This document shows positions 9,093 through 19,356 of a stretch of DNA of 64,000 bases, piece by piece. The translations under genes were made by a program, and so were the position numbers. How positions within the stretch are numbered: the stretch's first letter is position 1; each line of letters opens with the position of its first letter. The stretch covers positions 139,560 to 203,559 of the forward strand of contig NZ_FNAL01000003.1 of assembly GCF_900101915.1 (NCBI RefSeq), given 5' to 3'. Below the pieces are notes generated by a model that was not told where the DNA came from, did no database searches, and saw nothing but the letters and a program-made list of their open reading frames with translations. This DNA is from Psychrobacter pacificensis (GTDB lineage: Bacteria; Pseudomonadota; Gammaproteobacteria; Pseudomonadales; Moraxellaceae).

Positions 9093-9213
9093 ATGATGGA
9101 TTTTGCTTGACGATTTGCAAAACTGCCCTAGTTTGAGAGAGGCCTTTGGTGTTAACTTATACGGTAATACATAACAATAACTTTATACATTCTATTATTT
9201 AAATGAGTTTTTT

Positions 9214-10689
9214 ATGCATCCTATCTCTTTTGTGTGCGCATCTTTGTCTAAACAATTAGACCAACGAATGATGAAGTCGTCGCTAGCGACCATTATGTCC
9301 AAACCCGTATACTTCAAGTTTATAGGCTTTAAGCCCAGTCTAGCAATAGGTTTGCTTGGATTGTGTGTTGTCAGTATAGACGCGCAAGCAGCAGTGACCT
9401 CAGTCGGTGATGCTAGTCCGACATCAAGCCTACAGCTTATCAGTTTGAATGCCGATGATATAGTGGCTGAAGATGATACTGAGATGCTGAATGCTGCCGA
9501 CGAATCAGATGACTCAATAGACAGTATGCCAGACGAAAGTGCGGTAATGGACGATGATGATAATATCGATACCAGTATTCCATCAGAGGTTGCGCAAGTA
9601 TCATTGAATGCAATTTCTCCTGAGACATTAAAGACCTTTGTTGCTGTTGTTGATTTAGTGCGCCGTCAGTATGTTGACGCGGTCAATGATGAGGAGTTAT
9701 TTAATAATGCAATGAGCGGTATGCTAACTAAGCTCGATAGCCATGCTGAGTTTTTGGATGCGGAGGCCTATGAAAACCTACGCGCTTTTACCGAAGGGGA
9801 CGTAGGTGATATCGGTATCCAAGTTACTTATGAGCCAGAGGTAGGCTATTGGATCATCACAGAAGTTATTGATGATTCGCCTGCAGATAAAAAAGGCATC
9901 GCAGTGGGCGATTATTTACACCAAGTTGGTGAATTCAAACTTGACGAAAATCGGCAAAGTAATGACGTTGAGCAGCTATTAACAGGGATTGCTGGTACCC
10001 AAGTAGATATCATCACTTCTAAAGCGGGTCGCCGCAAGCACACGACGACATTGCAGCGGAATAACAGTCACCCTCAAATTGTCGAGACAAAACTCGTCGA
10101 TGGCATTGCGATTGTTAAACTACCTGCATTCCAGAACAATAGCCGTGAAAAGCTGTTGGAAGGTTTGATTAATTTAGATGCACCTATCTCAGGTATTTTA
10201 CTTGATTTGCGTGACAATCCGGGCGGTGTTCTTACATCGGCGGTGAGCGTTGCCAGTTTATTTATGAATGATACCGATGTGGTACAAGTACAAGCACGTC
10301 AAGACAAATCGCGCGTACTAACTACCCAAGGGGATGCGATACTTAAGCCTCTACCTATGGTTGTTCTACAAAATCGCTACTCGGCATCAGCGGCAGAGGT
10401 TTTGGCCAGTAGTTTACAGGCACAAAAACGCGCTACTATCATCGGTGAAGTAAGCTATGGTAAAGGCTCAGTACAGTCAGTCATACCACTCAATGACGAG
10501 CAAGCAGTCAAGTTGACAGTAGCTAATTATATGACAGCATCAGGCAGGCAGATCGATGTCATCGGCGTTGAGCCTGACATTACTTTGTCAGGAAGTGAGA
10601 GCTCATGGGAGCAGCAGGCGCTGGATTTATTAAAACCCCGCGCGCTCGATTCTGGCATCCGCTTCATTCGAAAGACTACTGCAAATTAG
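9214..10689 (+). CDS. S41-family C-terminal processing peptidase (CtpA/Prc-like)
   Basis: A periplasmic serine protease that trims or degrades envelope proteins. The order is: N-terminal signal (hydrophobic segment around residues 41-58, cleavage likely after AQA), an acidic low-complexity linker to about residue 120, a PDZ domain at about 195-285, and the S41 protease domain with DLRDNPGG. The Ser-Lys dyad is Ser392 (YSASAAE) and Lys417 (YGKGSVQ), 25 residues apart as in the family. The start is uncertain: ATGs at 9214, 9268, 9271 and 9295 are in frame, and the last gives the most normal signal peptide. It is convergent with pilR. Confidence 0.93.
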   Translation: MHPISFVCASLSKQLDQRMMKSSLATIMSKPVYFKFIGFKPSLAIGLLGLCVVSIDAQAAVTSVGDASPTSSLQLISLNADDIVAEDDTEMLNAADESDDSIDSMPDESAVMDDDDNIDTSIPSEVAQVSLNAISPETLKTFVAVVDLVRRQYVDAVNDEELFNNAMSGMLTKLDSHAEFLDAEAYENLRAFTEGDVGDIGIQVTYEPEVGYWIITEVIDDSPADKKGIAVGDYLHQVGEFKLDENRQSNDVEQLLTGIAGTQVDIITSKAGRRKHTTTLQRNNSHPQIVETKLVDGIAIVKLPAFQNNSREKLLEGLINLDAPISGILLDLRDNPGGVLTSAVSVASLFMNDTDVVQVQARQDKSRVLTTQGDAILKPLPMVVLQNRYSASAAEVLASSLQAQKRATIIGEVSYGKGSVQSVIPLNDEQAVKLTVANYMTASGRQIDVIGVEPDITLSGSESSWEQQALDLLKPRALDSGIRFIRKTTAN

Positions 10690-10771
10690 TATATTGTTGA
10701 TAGATTTAATAATATACCGTCAGGCAGCCATTGAATCTCTGAAATAAAAATCCAATGGCCCGATAGAAGAC

Positions 10772-12478
10772 TTACTCAGATTGATCTTCTGCAATTTCTA
10801 ACTTTTTCATACGATAACGTAATGAGCGAAAAGTCGTCCCAAGTAGTTCTGCTGCTTGGGTTTTGTTCCAGCCAGTTTGTTTGAGGGCTGTGATGATTAA
10901 TTGCTTTTCTTGTTCCTGTAGATAATGCTCCAACCCTTGGGCTGGCAATTGACCATCAAGCGGTTCTTGCAGCCTTGTAGTCTCATTCTCTTTTGGTTGA
11001 ATAGGACGATGGATGGGTACTTTTTCATTCGTATCACTTGAGCTGGTTGATGGTTCTGTATTATTGGGCACTGAGCGCTGTATCATTGAAGGGTAGTGTT
11101 GGGTATTAGTACGATAAGGGTGCAAGTTGGTTGTTTCTTGCTTGTGCTTTACAGCCGTGATCTCACTGTCAGATTGAAGAGTCTGTGCACGGTTTTCTAT
11201 TGCTTTAGACATTGTTTGGGTAGTTGGTTGAGATTGGTTTTGCTCATTTGCGTAATGGTTAGATTGTTGCGCATTGCTATGAGCTTGCGTATCTTTAAGG
11301 TCGTGACTAACATCAGGTAGGCCTAAATGACTGATATCAATGTCCGAAGTTTCCGCCAACGTCACCGCACGCTCAAGTAAATTACGTAGTTCACGAACGT
11401 TACCGGCAAAGTCATGACGCTGCAAACGTTCGCTGGCTTCACGCGTGAGAGATGGGGGTATTTCTAGCTGCCACTCAGCAGAAATCATGGCTAAAAAATG
11501 CTCTGCTAATACAGGGATGTCATCACGTCGATCATTCAATGTCGGTAGCTTAAGCTCAATCACATTGATACGATAATACAAATCTTGTCGAAATGCGCCA
11601 TCCTGTACCAAGCGGCTCAAATCTTTATGAGTAGCGGATAAAATGCGGATGTCTACTGGTACTTCTTTGGTGTCACCAATGGCCCTCACGGTCTTTTCTT
11701 GAATAGCACGCAACAGCTTCACCTGCATCGCTAATGGTAAGTCTGCCACCTCATCTAAAAATAAAGTACCGCCATTGGCTTGCTGAAACAATCCCTGCTT
11801 GTCAGCCACAGCCCCTGTAAAACTGCCTTTTTTATGACCAAAAAACTCTGACTCCATCAGCTCAGAAGGTATTGCACCGCAGTTTACTGGTACAAAGCTG
11901 CCATCTCGTCGCGGACTTAAATCATGAATCAGTCTAGCGACGACCTCTTTACCTGTACCAGACGCACCAAATAAAAAAACAGGCGCTTGTGAGCGTGCCA
12001 ATTTTAATATGGTGTTTTTAAGAGGGTGCATGACCGCAGACTCACCGATTAGTCTAGCGTCCAGCATCTTTTGCTCAGGTGAGGATTCAGGCGTGGCTTG
12101 TGCCCCATTATCCTGATGAATAACCTTTAGAGCGTTTTCTACCAATTGACGTAATCTTGGTAGCTCAAGTGGTTTATTGACAAAATCAAAAGCACCAAGC
12201 TTCAGTGCTTCAATGGCCAGATCCATACTTCCATGAGCAGTGATGACGGCTATCGGTGTATTCGAGCTGTTGCTGATTTCTTTGACCAGCTCCAACCCTG
12301 AGCCGTCAGGTAGTTTCAAGTCAGTGAGGCAAAAATCATAAGTATTGTCTTGCCAGTATGATCTTGCTTGCGCCAAAGTATAGGCTACATCACTTTTGAT
12401 ACCCATTTTAGTCAAAGTGATTTGCATCAATCGGCATAGATCCACTTCGTCATCAACGACTAGCGCGCTTGTTGTCAT
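10772..12478 (-). CDS. pilR: Sigma-54 response regulator, PilR type
   Basis: An NtrC-family activator paired with PilS that drives sigma-54 transcription of type IV pilin genes. The receiver domain (residues 1-115) has phospho-acceptor Asp53. The AAA+ domain (about 140-380) shows Walker A GASGTGKE, the sigma-54 contact loop GSFTGA at 218-223, Walker B LFLDE, and a Fis-type HTH at 524-562. Between the AAA+ domain and the HTH lies an unusually long polar linker (about 392-512, rich in Gln, Asn, Ser and Thr), which explains the length of 568 residues against about 445 for Pseudomonas PilR. The identification as PilR rather than another NtrC-like regulator rests on the adjacent PilS and domain similarity. 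Confidence 0.88.
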   Translation of the reverse strand: MTTSALVVDDEVDLCRLMQITLTKMGIKSDVAYTLAQARSYWQDNTYDFCLTDLKLPDGSGLELVKEISNSSNTPIAVITAHGSMDLAIEALKLGAFDFVNKPLELPRLRQLVENALKVIHQDNGAQATPESSPEQKMLDARLIGESAVMHPLKNTILKLARSQAPVFLFGASGTGKEVVARLIHDLSPRRDGSFVPVNCGAIPSELMESEFFGHKKGSFTGAVADKQGLFQQANGGTLFLDEVADLPLAMQVKLLRAIQEKTVRAIGDTKEVPVDIRILSATHKDLSRLVQDGAFRQDLYYRINVIELKLPTLNDRRDDIPVLAEHFLAMISAEWQLEIPPSLTREASERLQRHDFAGNVRELRNLLERAVTLAETSDIDISHLGLPDVSHDLKDTQAHSNAQQSNHYANEQNQSQPTTQTMSKAIENRAQTLQSDSEITAVKHKQETTNLHPYRTNTQHYPSMIQRSVPNNTEPSTSSSDTNEKVPIHRPIQPKENETTRLQEPLDGQLPAQGLEHYLQEQEKQLIITALKQTGWNKTQAAELLGTTFRSLRYRMKKLEIAEDQSE

Positions 12479-12649
12479 ACATTATCTCATTGAGTTCAAT
12501 GGCTAAAAAATATTCATAGCGAGGTATAAATAGGGGTAAACTTCTTTTACAAAAAAAATTGTAAATCAATCATGTACGGTGGCTATTAGCTACCAATAGG
12601 TAATGTTCAAACATTTGTGATTAAGTAGTATTTTGATTTATGACTGGGA

Positions 12650-14401
12650 TTAATAAAGATTTTCTTCCACGGCTTGCAAGATATTTTCAGAGTCAATAGC
12701 AGGCGAAATAAAACGAAAACACGTTTTTTCATGTTCAGGAATATAGAGCAAACGTGCCTGATTGGCTTCACAAAAGGCTTGCGATAAATATAGTCCCAAG
12801 CCCGTACCAGCTTTGTCTGTTGTAAAAAATGGATTAAACAAATGTTTTAAATCCTCAGTTTTAATACCATCACCATCATCCAATATGTCAATTATAACAT
12901 CGCTGTCTGCACAGTAAATCTCGATTTCTACGTAAGCGTGAGGATGGCTATAGCTGCTATAACGCAAGCCATTGTTGATCAAATTAATCAAAATTTGTTC
13001 TAACTGGTGAGGATCAAATGATATGGTTGGTTGGGTTTTTAGATGCAGAAAAATGTCGTGCCCTTGAAAATAATTATCCAAAAATACTGGCATCCACTCA
13101 GCCAAAACAATGGCTTGCTGAGAGGCCGCTTGCTGACGAGACAGTTTTAAAATATCTTCAATAATACGGTTGACGCGTTTGGTTTGTGAAAATATCATTT
13201 CATAGAGCTCATGATTGCCCGTCATGTTGACATTTGATGCATTTGCCTCAATTTCGGTCAAGTCTTCCATCAGTAGTTGGCTGGCTTGTGAGATGGCGGC
13301 TAGAGGGTTTCTAATTTCATGAGCAATACTGGCAGTGAGTTGTCCTAACGACGCCAGTTTTAATTGTTGGGCGCTGGCCTGCTCACGGCGTAAGTCTTCC
13401 AATAGGATTAATTTGCTATCATCTTTTAGCGGGATGATTTGTACGCGTAGCTTACCAAATATCGAAGCGTTTGCCACCTCAGGCACATCGTACGTAAACG
13501 TACGCGATTGTCCTGTTGCCACTGACAAGCAAGCTTGGAGTAGCTGAGAATGCTGTTTGCTAAGTTGTTGTTTAAAGTTAGATAGAATGGCATGAGGCGT
13601 ATCGCCTCTCATTTCTTTTATATTGGTTGAAGTGCTAGATGCAGGCAATGATGAATCTTGTGTGATACTGAGCAGTTGGTGGGCCGCAAGATTTGCAAGG
13701 ACGATATTCTGTTTATCGATGACAATCACACCATTGACCATTTGTGTAATAACTTCTTGATTGATGACATTGAGTCGTTCAACCTCTTTGGCATGACTTT
13801 GTGCAACTTTCTCAAGCTGTACCAAACGTTGTGAGATAGACCAACTCAAACCCCCTACTGCCAAGAAGCTTGCTGACATCAGCAAAGCATCACCCAAATT
13901 GGCCAAATTCATACTATTGGCAATGGCATAAAAAAACTGCTGATAGATAACAAAAATAATAGCCAACAAGGTGATAACTAGCGCTTGTGAACCATGCAAT
14001 AGCATAAAGCTAGCGGCGACAACGACCATATAGAGCATGGTCAGTTGTAAGTCCGGCTCACCTGCTGTATACAGCAATAAGCTTAATATAATAACGTCTA
14101 ATACGAGCCCAAACGCTAACTGTCGGCGCATCTGCTTTGTGACAACGTAAAACAGCCCGAGCAAAATCAAGCTCAGCATCACATAAAAGCTCAGGGCTGT
14201 TTGCTGTAAAAAACTGGGGAGAGAGGCGCTATCACCGGCGCGTGCAGATATATATACCATCAACATAGAAAATATACTGACGACAAAACGATAACTGCTG
14301 TAAATAATGCCTAGTCTGCGCAGCTGCGGCAAAGGAAGTGTATCATCGTGGTGTAAATAGCGACTGATGGCAGAAATGATGGTGGTGGCAGCAGGTTTCA
14401 T
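12650..14401 (-). CDS. pilS: Membrane sensor histidine kinase, PilS type
   Basis: A sensor kinase of 583 residues that phosphorylates PilR. About six transmembrane helices lie in the first 190 residues, followed by a PAS-like segment (about 205-340) and the kinase core: H-box with His361 in HEIRNPLAA, N-box LINNGLRYS, G1 DDGDGI and G2 GTGLGLYLS. The six-helix sensor plus PAS arrangement is that of P. aeruginosa PilS, which monitors pilin in the inner membrane. The gene starts 36 bp after the upstream regulator gene, so the two are probably cotranscribed. A 171-bp spacer separates it from pilR. Confidence 0.88.
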   Translation of the reverse strand: MKPAATTIISAISRYLHHDDTLPLPQLRRLGIIYSSYRFVVSIFSMLMVYISARAGDSASLPSFLQQTALSFYVMLSLILLGLFYVVTKQMRRQLAFGLVLDVIILSLLLYTAGEPDLQLTMLYMVVVAASFMLLHGSQALVITLLAIIFVIYQQFFYAIANSMNLANLGDALLMSASFLAVGGLSWSISQRLVQLEKVAQSHAKEVERLNVINQEVITQMVNGVIVIDKQNIVLANLAAHQLLSITQDSSLPASSTSTNIKEMRGDTPHAILSNFKQQLSKQHSQLLQACLSVATGQSRTFTYDVPEVANASIFGKLRVQIIPLKDDSKLILLEDLRREQASAQQLKLASLGQLTASIAHEIRNPLAAISQASQLLMEDLTEIEANASNVNMTGNHELYEMIFSQTKRVNRIIEDILKLSRQQAASQQAIVLAEWMPVFLDNYFQGHDIFLHLKTQPTISFDPHQLEQILINLINNGLRYSSYSHPHAYVEIEIYCADSDVIIDILDDGDGIKTEDLKHLFNPFFTTDKAGTGLGLYLSQAFCEANQARLLYIPEHEKTCFRFISPAIDSENILQAVEENLY

Positions 14402-14437
14402 AAATTGACCATGATGACAAAGGAGATACTAAGCAAC

Positions 14438-15073
14438 TTATGGTTGAATCAAACCATGGCGAATGGCCAAATGCGTTAATTTTACATCACTATCAACGCC
14501 AACTTTTTCATAAATACGATAGCGATACGTATTGATGGTTTTGACGCTGACAAATAATTGGTCAGCAATCTGCTGCGGGCTTTGGCAATTGACCACCATC
14601 ATAGCCACTTGCTTTTCTCTATCACTTAACAAATCAAAAGGCGAGCTGGCATTATCAGACAATAAGACGTCCGCCAATTGCTCAGCAACGTCTTGGCTAA
14701 AATAGCGACCACCTTGATAGATTTTTTTGACCGCGCGTATCATCTCATCAAGCGGCGTACCTTTTGTGATATAACCATTGACACCAGCTTTGATGAGCAT
14801 TGAGGGGTAGGGCTGTGCAGACATACTACTAACAGCTAAAATCTTGATACCCATATCGAGCTGAATCAAGCGTTTGGTCGCTTCAAGACCACCAATATTG
14901 GGCATGTTGACATCTAGCAATACCACGTCAGGACGTAACTGCTTGGCCTGCTTGATTGCCATATCACCGCTATCTGCTTCCCCCACTACTTCGATATCGG
15001 GGCTGTCTGACAACATACGGCTAATACCCATCCGTACTAAATCATGATCATCGACCACCAACACTTTAATCAT
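14438..15073 (-). CDS. NarL/LuxR-family response regulator, GacA/UvrY-like
   Basis: A two-component response regulator with an N-terminal receiver domain (phospho-acceptor Asp54 in LLDVNMP) and a C-terminal LuxR-type HTH (LLSDREKQVAMMVVNCQSPQ, then VSVKTINTYRYRIYEKVGV). The receiver and linker resemble GacA/UvrY, which in other gammaproteobacteria activates the small RNAs of the Csr/Rsm system. The chosen start is the second ATG at 15073, with AAAGAG 7 bases upstream. The ATG at 15079 has no space for an RBS. It lies just ahead of pilS, and no cognate hybrid kinase is in the window. Confidence 0.85.
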   Translation of the reverse strand: MIKVLVVDDHDLVRMGISRMLSDSPDIEVVGEADSGDMAIKQAKQLRPDVVLLDVNMPNIGGLEATKRLIQLDMGIKILAVSSMSAQPYPSMLIKAGVNGYITKGTPLDEMIRAVKKIYQGGRYFSQDVAEQLADVLLSDNASSPFDLLSDREKQVAMMVVNCQSPQQIADQLFVSVKTINTYRYRIYEKVGVDSDVKLTHLAIRHGLIQP

Positions 15074-15079
15074 AACCAT

Positions 15080-15507
15080 ACTCTTTATCGTTTGTCAGAA
15101 TGAATGTTTTTACAAGGATTAAATAACAGAAAAAACAACGTTAACATAAGCCGCTTTTTGATTCTAAGTACAGTTTTTTATTTTAAATACATAGGATACG
15201 GCTAATATGCTGTATCAATATCTTCATTTAATATAATAAAGTACAAAGAATCATAACATTCTAAGTTAAGTTATATTGCTGTATTGTTAATCAGTGTTTC
15301 TAAAATATAAATCAGTTGTATCAAAGTTTGAATGAAGCTAAAAAAAACCGTTAAATCAGTTTGATAGATTAAACTTAAATGTAAACCATGATACACTAAA
15401 AATACAAAAGCTCTATGTGAGTACTTACAAACACATCTATAAACGCTACGTACGTTCTTGGCGTCAGGCAGTATGTAACTGGCGTAATAGCGACAGCAGG
15501 AGGCATA
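15080..15507. other. AT-rich intergenic region, divergent promoters
   Basis: A 428-bp AT-rich region between the GacA-like gene and the PBP7 gene, with no credible gene. It must carry promoters for both divergent units. Short frames in it are low-complexity AT translations. Confidence 0.6.
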
Positions 15508-16584
15508 ATGAAGCAACTACTATTAACCAAACAGCAATTGATCGCTGCTATGATTTCATTGAGTTTGGGCAGTGTTGCACAAGCCGCACTTACAATTAAT
15601 GGTAGCACTGAGACAGCTTCTGGTGCACGCTTGAGTTGGGGCGGTGCTGATAGCTTGTCTGAAGCGCGTAACATCATGTACAAGTCTAATGGCGCTGCTA
15701 TCAAAAAAGTCGACAACGGCTATGGTACGACCAATATTACAAATAGCAGCAGTTTTGCTAGCAGTAACAATACCGCTCGATACAATACGACTTATCGCGG
15801 CGCATTTGGTAGCAGTGATATGATCCCAATCAGTACAGACTCGCGCAGTGTTGCGGTGATTGATGCTGAAACGGGCGAATCTATCTACGAAAAAGACGCT
15901 GACATCGCGCGTCCTATGGCCAGTATTACTAAAATAATGACAGCCATGGTTGTGCTAGATGCCGGTCTCGATATGCGTGAAGAAATCACGCTTGATCCAG
16001 AAGACTTTGTAGGGCCTAAGCGCGCCAGCTCACGCCTAAAATCAGGCGATCGTTTAAACCGTGCCGAGATGCTATTGATGGCTTTGATGAAGTCTGAAAA
16101 CCCAGCCGCAAAGAGCTTGGCGCGTAACTATCCAGGCGGCTACAATGCCTTTATCCGTGCAATGAACAGAAAAGCACAAGATCTAGGTATGACTACTGCG
16201 TTTTTCGGTGATCCAACGGGTCTTGATAAGCGTAACGTTGCTTCATCGAATGATTTGGTAAAAATGGTTCGTGCTGCTGGCAACTACGATGTGATTCGTC
16301 GCTTCTCTACCACCAAGAGCTATGACTTCTTTGTTTCAAACTACTCAAGTGGTAATCGCACTTATAAAGCCAACAACACTAGTAGCTTGGTTCGTGCAGG
16401 TGATTACCCAATCGGTATCTCAAAAACAGGTTTTATTAACGAAGCTGGGCGCTGTGTTGTGATGGAAACGCGAGTCAATAATCGCCCTGCAATTATCGTC
16501 ATCCTAGGGGCAAACAGCTCAGCAACACGTTGGGGCGATGCTAAAAACATTCTAAACAGCTTGGCGACACGTCGTACCGTATAG
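15508..16584 (+). CDS. pbpG: D-alanyl-D-alanine endopeptidase, PBP7 type
   Basis: A periplasmic serine peptidase (S11) that cuts peptidoglycan cross-links. A signal peptide ends near AQA (residues 24-26). A Ser/Asn-rich linker leads to the catalytic domain, with Ser139-Lys142 in ASITK, the SEN triad at 196-198 and KTG at 306-308. At 358 residues, with no C-terminal amphipathic anchor, it fits PBP7 (PbpG) better than PBP5/6. The start has AGGAGG immediately upstream. A terminator follows at 16606. Confidence 0.92.
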   Translation: MKQLLLTKQQLIAAMISLSLGSVAQAALTINGSTETASGARLSWGGADSLSEARNIMYKSNGAAIKKVDNGYGTTNITNSSSFASSNNTARYNTTYRGAFGSSDMIPISTDSRSVAVIDAETGESIYEKDADIARPMASITKIMTAMVVLDAGLDMREEITLDPEDFVGPKRASSRLKSGDRLNRAEMLLMALMKSENPAAKSLARNYPGGYNAFIRAMNRKAQDLGMTTAFFGDPTGLDKRNVASSNDLVKMVRAAGNYDVIRRFSTTKSYDFFVSNYSSGNRTYKANNTSSLVRAGDYPIGISKTGFINEAGRCVVMETRVNNRPAIIVILGANSSATRWGDAKNILNSLATRRTV

Positions 16585-16605
16585 ACGCGCTGTTTTAAAT
16601 ATGTA

Positions 16606-16639
16606 AAAAAGGCTGTTATACCATATGACAGCCTTTTTA
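16606..16639 (+). terminator. Rho-independent terminator after pbpG
   Basis: A stem of 10 bp (GGCTGTTATA with TATGACAGCC) extended by A-T pairs and ending in a T-run. The ThiE-like gene starts 33 bp further on. Confidence 0.88.
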
Positions 16640-16671
16640 TTGTGTTGAGTTTAAGATTAAGGATCTGCCTT

Positions 16672-17343
16672 ATGAACCAGTCATCAACCTCATCTGCGAT
16701 ACCCAAGCTATATTTGCTGACCAATGATGATGAATTTGAATTGTTGTATCAAAAGTTAGATGCCGCCTTATCAACAGGGCTAATCGCATTGTTGCAGATT
16801 CGGCGCAAGCAAACACTTAGTCTACCAGATGGTCATATAACGCTTTATGAAGAAGCCAAACAGATTGTTAAGCTGGCCAAAGCACATGACGTTCCAGTCG
16901 TTATGAATGATGATATTGCAATAGCAGCCAAGCTTGGTATTGGTGTACACCTTGGGCAAGGAGATGGCAAAATTGGTGATGCTTTGCAGTCTCTTGAATC
17001 GACTCAAATAATTGGTCGAACTTGCCATGGGAATATTGAATTAGTCAAAGAGGCAAAGGATGATGGTGCAAGCTACGCTGCGATGGGTGCCATATTTAAT
17101 TCTACCACAAAACCGAATGCTGATATTATCTCGCGTCAGAAGTTGATTGAAGGCTGTCAACAAGACATACCTATATGTGTGATAGGCGGATTAACTGCAG
17201 AAAATATTTCAGAGCTGGCAGGCATACCAATTGCGCTTATGGCGGTAGTAGGCGATATTATGGATTTGCCTGTAGAAAAAATCGCCGAGCGTTGCTATCA
17301 ATGGCAGCAGGCACTTTCTAAATGGAAAACACCTGCTGTATAA
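16672..17343 (+). CDS. Thiamine phosphate synthase (ThiE/TenI-like)
   Basis: A TIM-barrel protein of 223 residues. ThiE joins the pyrimidine and thiazole halves of thiamine. Family landmarks are LLQIRRK (substrate-binding strand), VVMNDDIAIAAKLGIGVHLG, IIGRTCHG, YAAMGAIFNSTTKP (phosphate and thiazole site) and VIGGLTAENI. It is diverged from standard ThiE at several of these positions, so a TenI-like or altered substrate role is possible. The start at 16672 has an AAGGA site, whereas the longer frame would run through the preceding terminator. No TPP riboswitch and no other thi gene is nearby. Confidence 0.78.
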   Translation: MNQSSTSSAIPKLYLLTNDDEFELLYQKLDAALSTGLIALLQIRRKQTLSLPDGHITLYEEAKQIVKLAKAHDVPVVMNDDIAIAAKLGIGVHLGQGDGKIGDALQSLESTQIIGRTCHGNIELVKEAKDDGASYAAMGAIFNSTTKPNADIISRQKLIEGCQQDIPICVIGGLTAENISELAGIPIALMAVVGDIMDLPVEKIAERCYQWQQALSKWKTPAV

Positions 17344-17369
17344 AATTTGTTCTAGGTGAAATTTATTAG

Positions 17370-17699
17370 CTATTCAGCATGTTCCATACACAAAGTAGCG
17401 TAGGGCAGCGCTTCTAAACGTTGCTCTTCAATCGGTTCACCGCAAACCTCGCACTCGCCATAAGTACCATTTTCGATACGACTTAAGGCATTTTCGACAT
17501 AGATTAGGCTCTGACGTGCCTCGCTCATTAAATTTTTGCGCATATCATTTTGACGATAGGATATAGCCTGATCTTCCCAGTGCTCATTGAGATCATCTTG
17601 TGGGTTTTGGATATGATCTTCTATTTTGTCAATGCGAGACTCGTACTCATCTTTTAGTTTTAATAGATTTTGCTTTGCAGTGTCTAAGTCGATACTCAT
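17370..17699 (-). CDS. DksA/TraR-family zinc-finger protein
   Basis: A 109-residue protein with an N-terminal coiled-coil (about residues 1-70) and a C-terminal zinc finger, CEVCGEP followed after about 15 residues by CMEH, so the last ligand pair is Cys and His or a variant. DksA-family proteins enter the RNA polymerase secondary channel and modify promoter response to ppGpp. This is shorter than true DksA (about 150) and resembles the small YbiI/TraR-like group. The acidic tip residues in the coiled-coil (HIQNPQDDL) are suggestive. It is convergent with the ThiE-like gene and divergent from pgk. Confidence 0.8.
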   Translation of the reverse strand: MSIDLDTAKQNLLKLKDEYESRIDKIEDHIQNPQDDLNEHWEDQAISYRQNDMRKNLMSEARQSLIYVENALSRIENGTYGECEVCGEPIEEQRLEALPYATLCMEHAE

Positions 17700-18141
17700 T
17701 GTGTTCTCCTAAAAAGTTATTGTTATTGTCAACGCTTCTATCATAAAGAGCCTGACTGCTGAGTACCACCACGAAATGTTACTGTTTATTGAATGAGTTC
17801 AAAGCTAGCAGTTACAACCGTTTCCTATCAATGCTGGAGTAAAATTACTCACTCAATATTTTCATGTTTTTAAAAATCGTGAAAGTTTGCTTGTGAGCAT
17901 CTCATAGAAAACTGATAGAATACACCGCCACTGATTTCTACTCACTTATCTGTTCCAGCAACTTGGTGTGATAGTTAGTATAAAGACTCAGTGATAAAGA
18001 CATATAAAGATAGCAAGTGTGCAGTCTAATAAGGCTCATTGTTAGAGCATATATAATAGATGATAGTTAAAAAATTATCAGTCATATCAATCATGATAGT
18101 AATCGTAAATTAATAGATATATTGATGCATAGGAGCAGGTA
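17700..18141. other. Intergenic region between dksA-like gene and pgk
   Basis: A 442-bp AT-rich spacer between divergent genes. No gene or stable RNA is recognised. Candidate -10 elements (TAGAAT near 17915 and TATAAT near 18052-18057) are present, without clear -35 partners. Confidence 0.5.
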
Positions 18142-19356
18142 ATGAATTTTTTGCGTATGAGCGAGCTGAACTTAACCGATAAAGTGGTATTGATCCGAGA
18201 AGATTTAAATGTCCCTATTAAAGACGGTAAAGTTACCAGTGATGCTCGCTTACAAGCAAGTCTACCTACTATTGAGATGGCGCTAGAGAAGGGTGCTGCT
18301 GTTATTGTTTGTTCACATCTGGGACGCCCAACAGAAGGCAATCCTGAGTCTATTTATTCATTGGCACCAGTTGCTGATTATTTGACAGACAAATTGGGCT
18401 CGCAATTAGCGTCACCAGTGCGCCTGAATAATGATTACCTGACTCAAGGCGCTGCTGTAAAACCTGGCGAAGTCGTATTACTAGAGAATGTGCGCTTTAA
18501 CGATGGTGAAAAGAAAAACGATGCGACGTTAGCGAAGAAGTACGCGGATTTATGTGATGTCTTTGTTATGGATGCCTTTGGTACCGCGCACCGTGCGCAA
18601 GCATCAACAGAAGGCGTGACGCAAGCGATGCGTCAAGCAGAAAAAACTGTTTGTGCAGGGCCTTTGTTGGCAGCTGAGCTTGATGCCTTGAGCCTGGCGC
18701 TTGAAACACCAGCTCTGCCTATGCTTGCCATCGTTGGCGGCTCAAAAGTGTCTACCAAGTTAGAAGTGCTACATAGCTTAGCTGAAGTCTGTACACAAAT
18801 TATCGTTGGTGGCGGTATTGCCAATACTTTCTTAGCGGCGCAAGGGCATAGTGTGGGCGCGTCGCTATACGAAGTAGATTTGATCGATACTGCGCGCGAT
18901 ATCATGACCAAAACTGAGATACTACTACCTGAGTATGTGGTTGTTGCTGATAAAGACGACATCGATTTTGCTGACTTTACTGGTTCATTGCAAAAGGCAG
19001 TTGCGACAATCAAGTCTGTTGATGCTATTGGTGATAACGACATGATATTGGATATCGCGCCAGAAAGCGCGAAGGAACTTGCCGACGCTATTATTCATGC
19101 AAAAACCATCTTGTGGAATGGTCCAGTCGGTGTTTTTGAAGTTGATGCTTTTGGTCAAGGGACACAAATACTAGCAACAGCTGTAAGAGACAGCGACGGT
19201 TTTTCAATTGCGGGTGGTGGTGATACCTTGGCGGCTATTGATAAATATCAAGTCGCTGATGGTGTCAGTTATATGTCAACGGGCGGCGGTGCATTTTTAG
19301 AATTTGTAGAAGGTAAAGTGCTTCCAGCAGTTGCTGCGTTGCAAATTAACGCTTAA
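18142..19356 (+). CDS. pgk: Phosphoglycerate kinase
   Basis: A cytosolic glycolytic enzyme that transfers phosphate between 1,3-bisphosphoglycerate and ADP. Its 404 residues include the N-terminal signature [10 protein letters not shown], the substrate Arg and His segments CSHLGRPT and NVRFN, the domain linker [10 protein letters not shown], and the nucleotide-binding C-terminus [14 protein letters not shown] site lies 6-9 bases before the ATG. Downstream come a small lipoprotein gene and fba, so pgk and fba are near neighbours, but a terminator between them argues for separate transcripts. Confidence 0.97.
   Translation: MNFLRMSELNLTDKVVLIREDLNVPIKDGKVTSDARLQASLPTIEMALEKGAAVIVCSHLGRPTEGNPESIYSLAPVADYLTDKLGSQLASPVRLNNDYLTQGAAVKPGEVVLLENVRFNDGEKKNDATLAKKYADLCDVFVMDAFGTAHRAQASTEGVTQAMRQAEKTVCAGPLLAAELDALSLALETPALPMLAIVGGSKVSTKLEVLHSLAEVCTQIIVGGGIANTFLAAQGHSVGASLYEVDLIDTARDIMTKTEILLPEYVVVADKDDIDFADFTGSLQKAVATIKSVDAIGDNDMILDIAPESAKELADAIIHAKTILWNGPVGVFEVDAFGQGTQILATAVRDSDGFSIAGGGDTLAAIDKYQVADGVSYMSTGGGAFLEFVEGKVLPAVAALQINA

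Noticed and set aside
10690..10771. Terminator between ctpA-like gene and pilR
   Set aside because: CCATTG/CAATGG pair with large loop and no T-run; too weak.
16606..16671. TPP riboswitch before the ThiE-like gene
   Set aside because: Only the pbpG terminator lies there; no THI-box sequence is seen.
18633..19043. 136-codon frame antisense to pgk
   Set aside because: Serine/Ala-rich antisense translation of a conserved gene.
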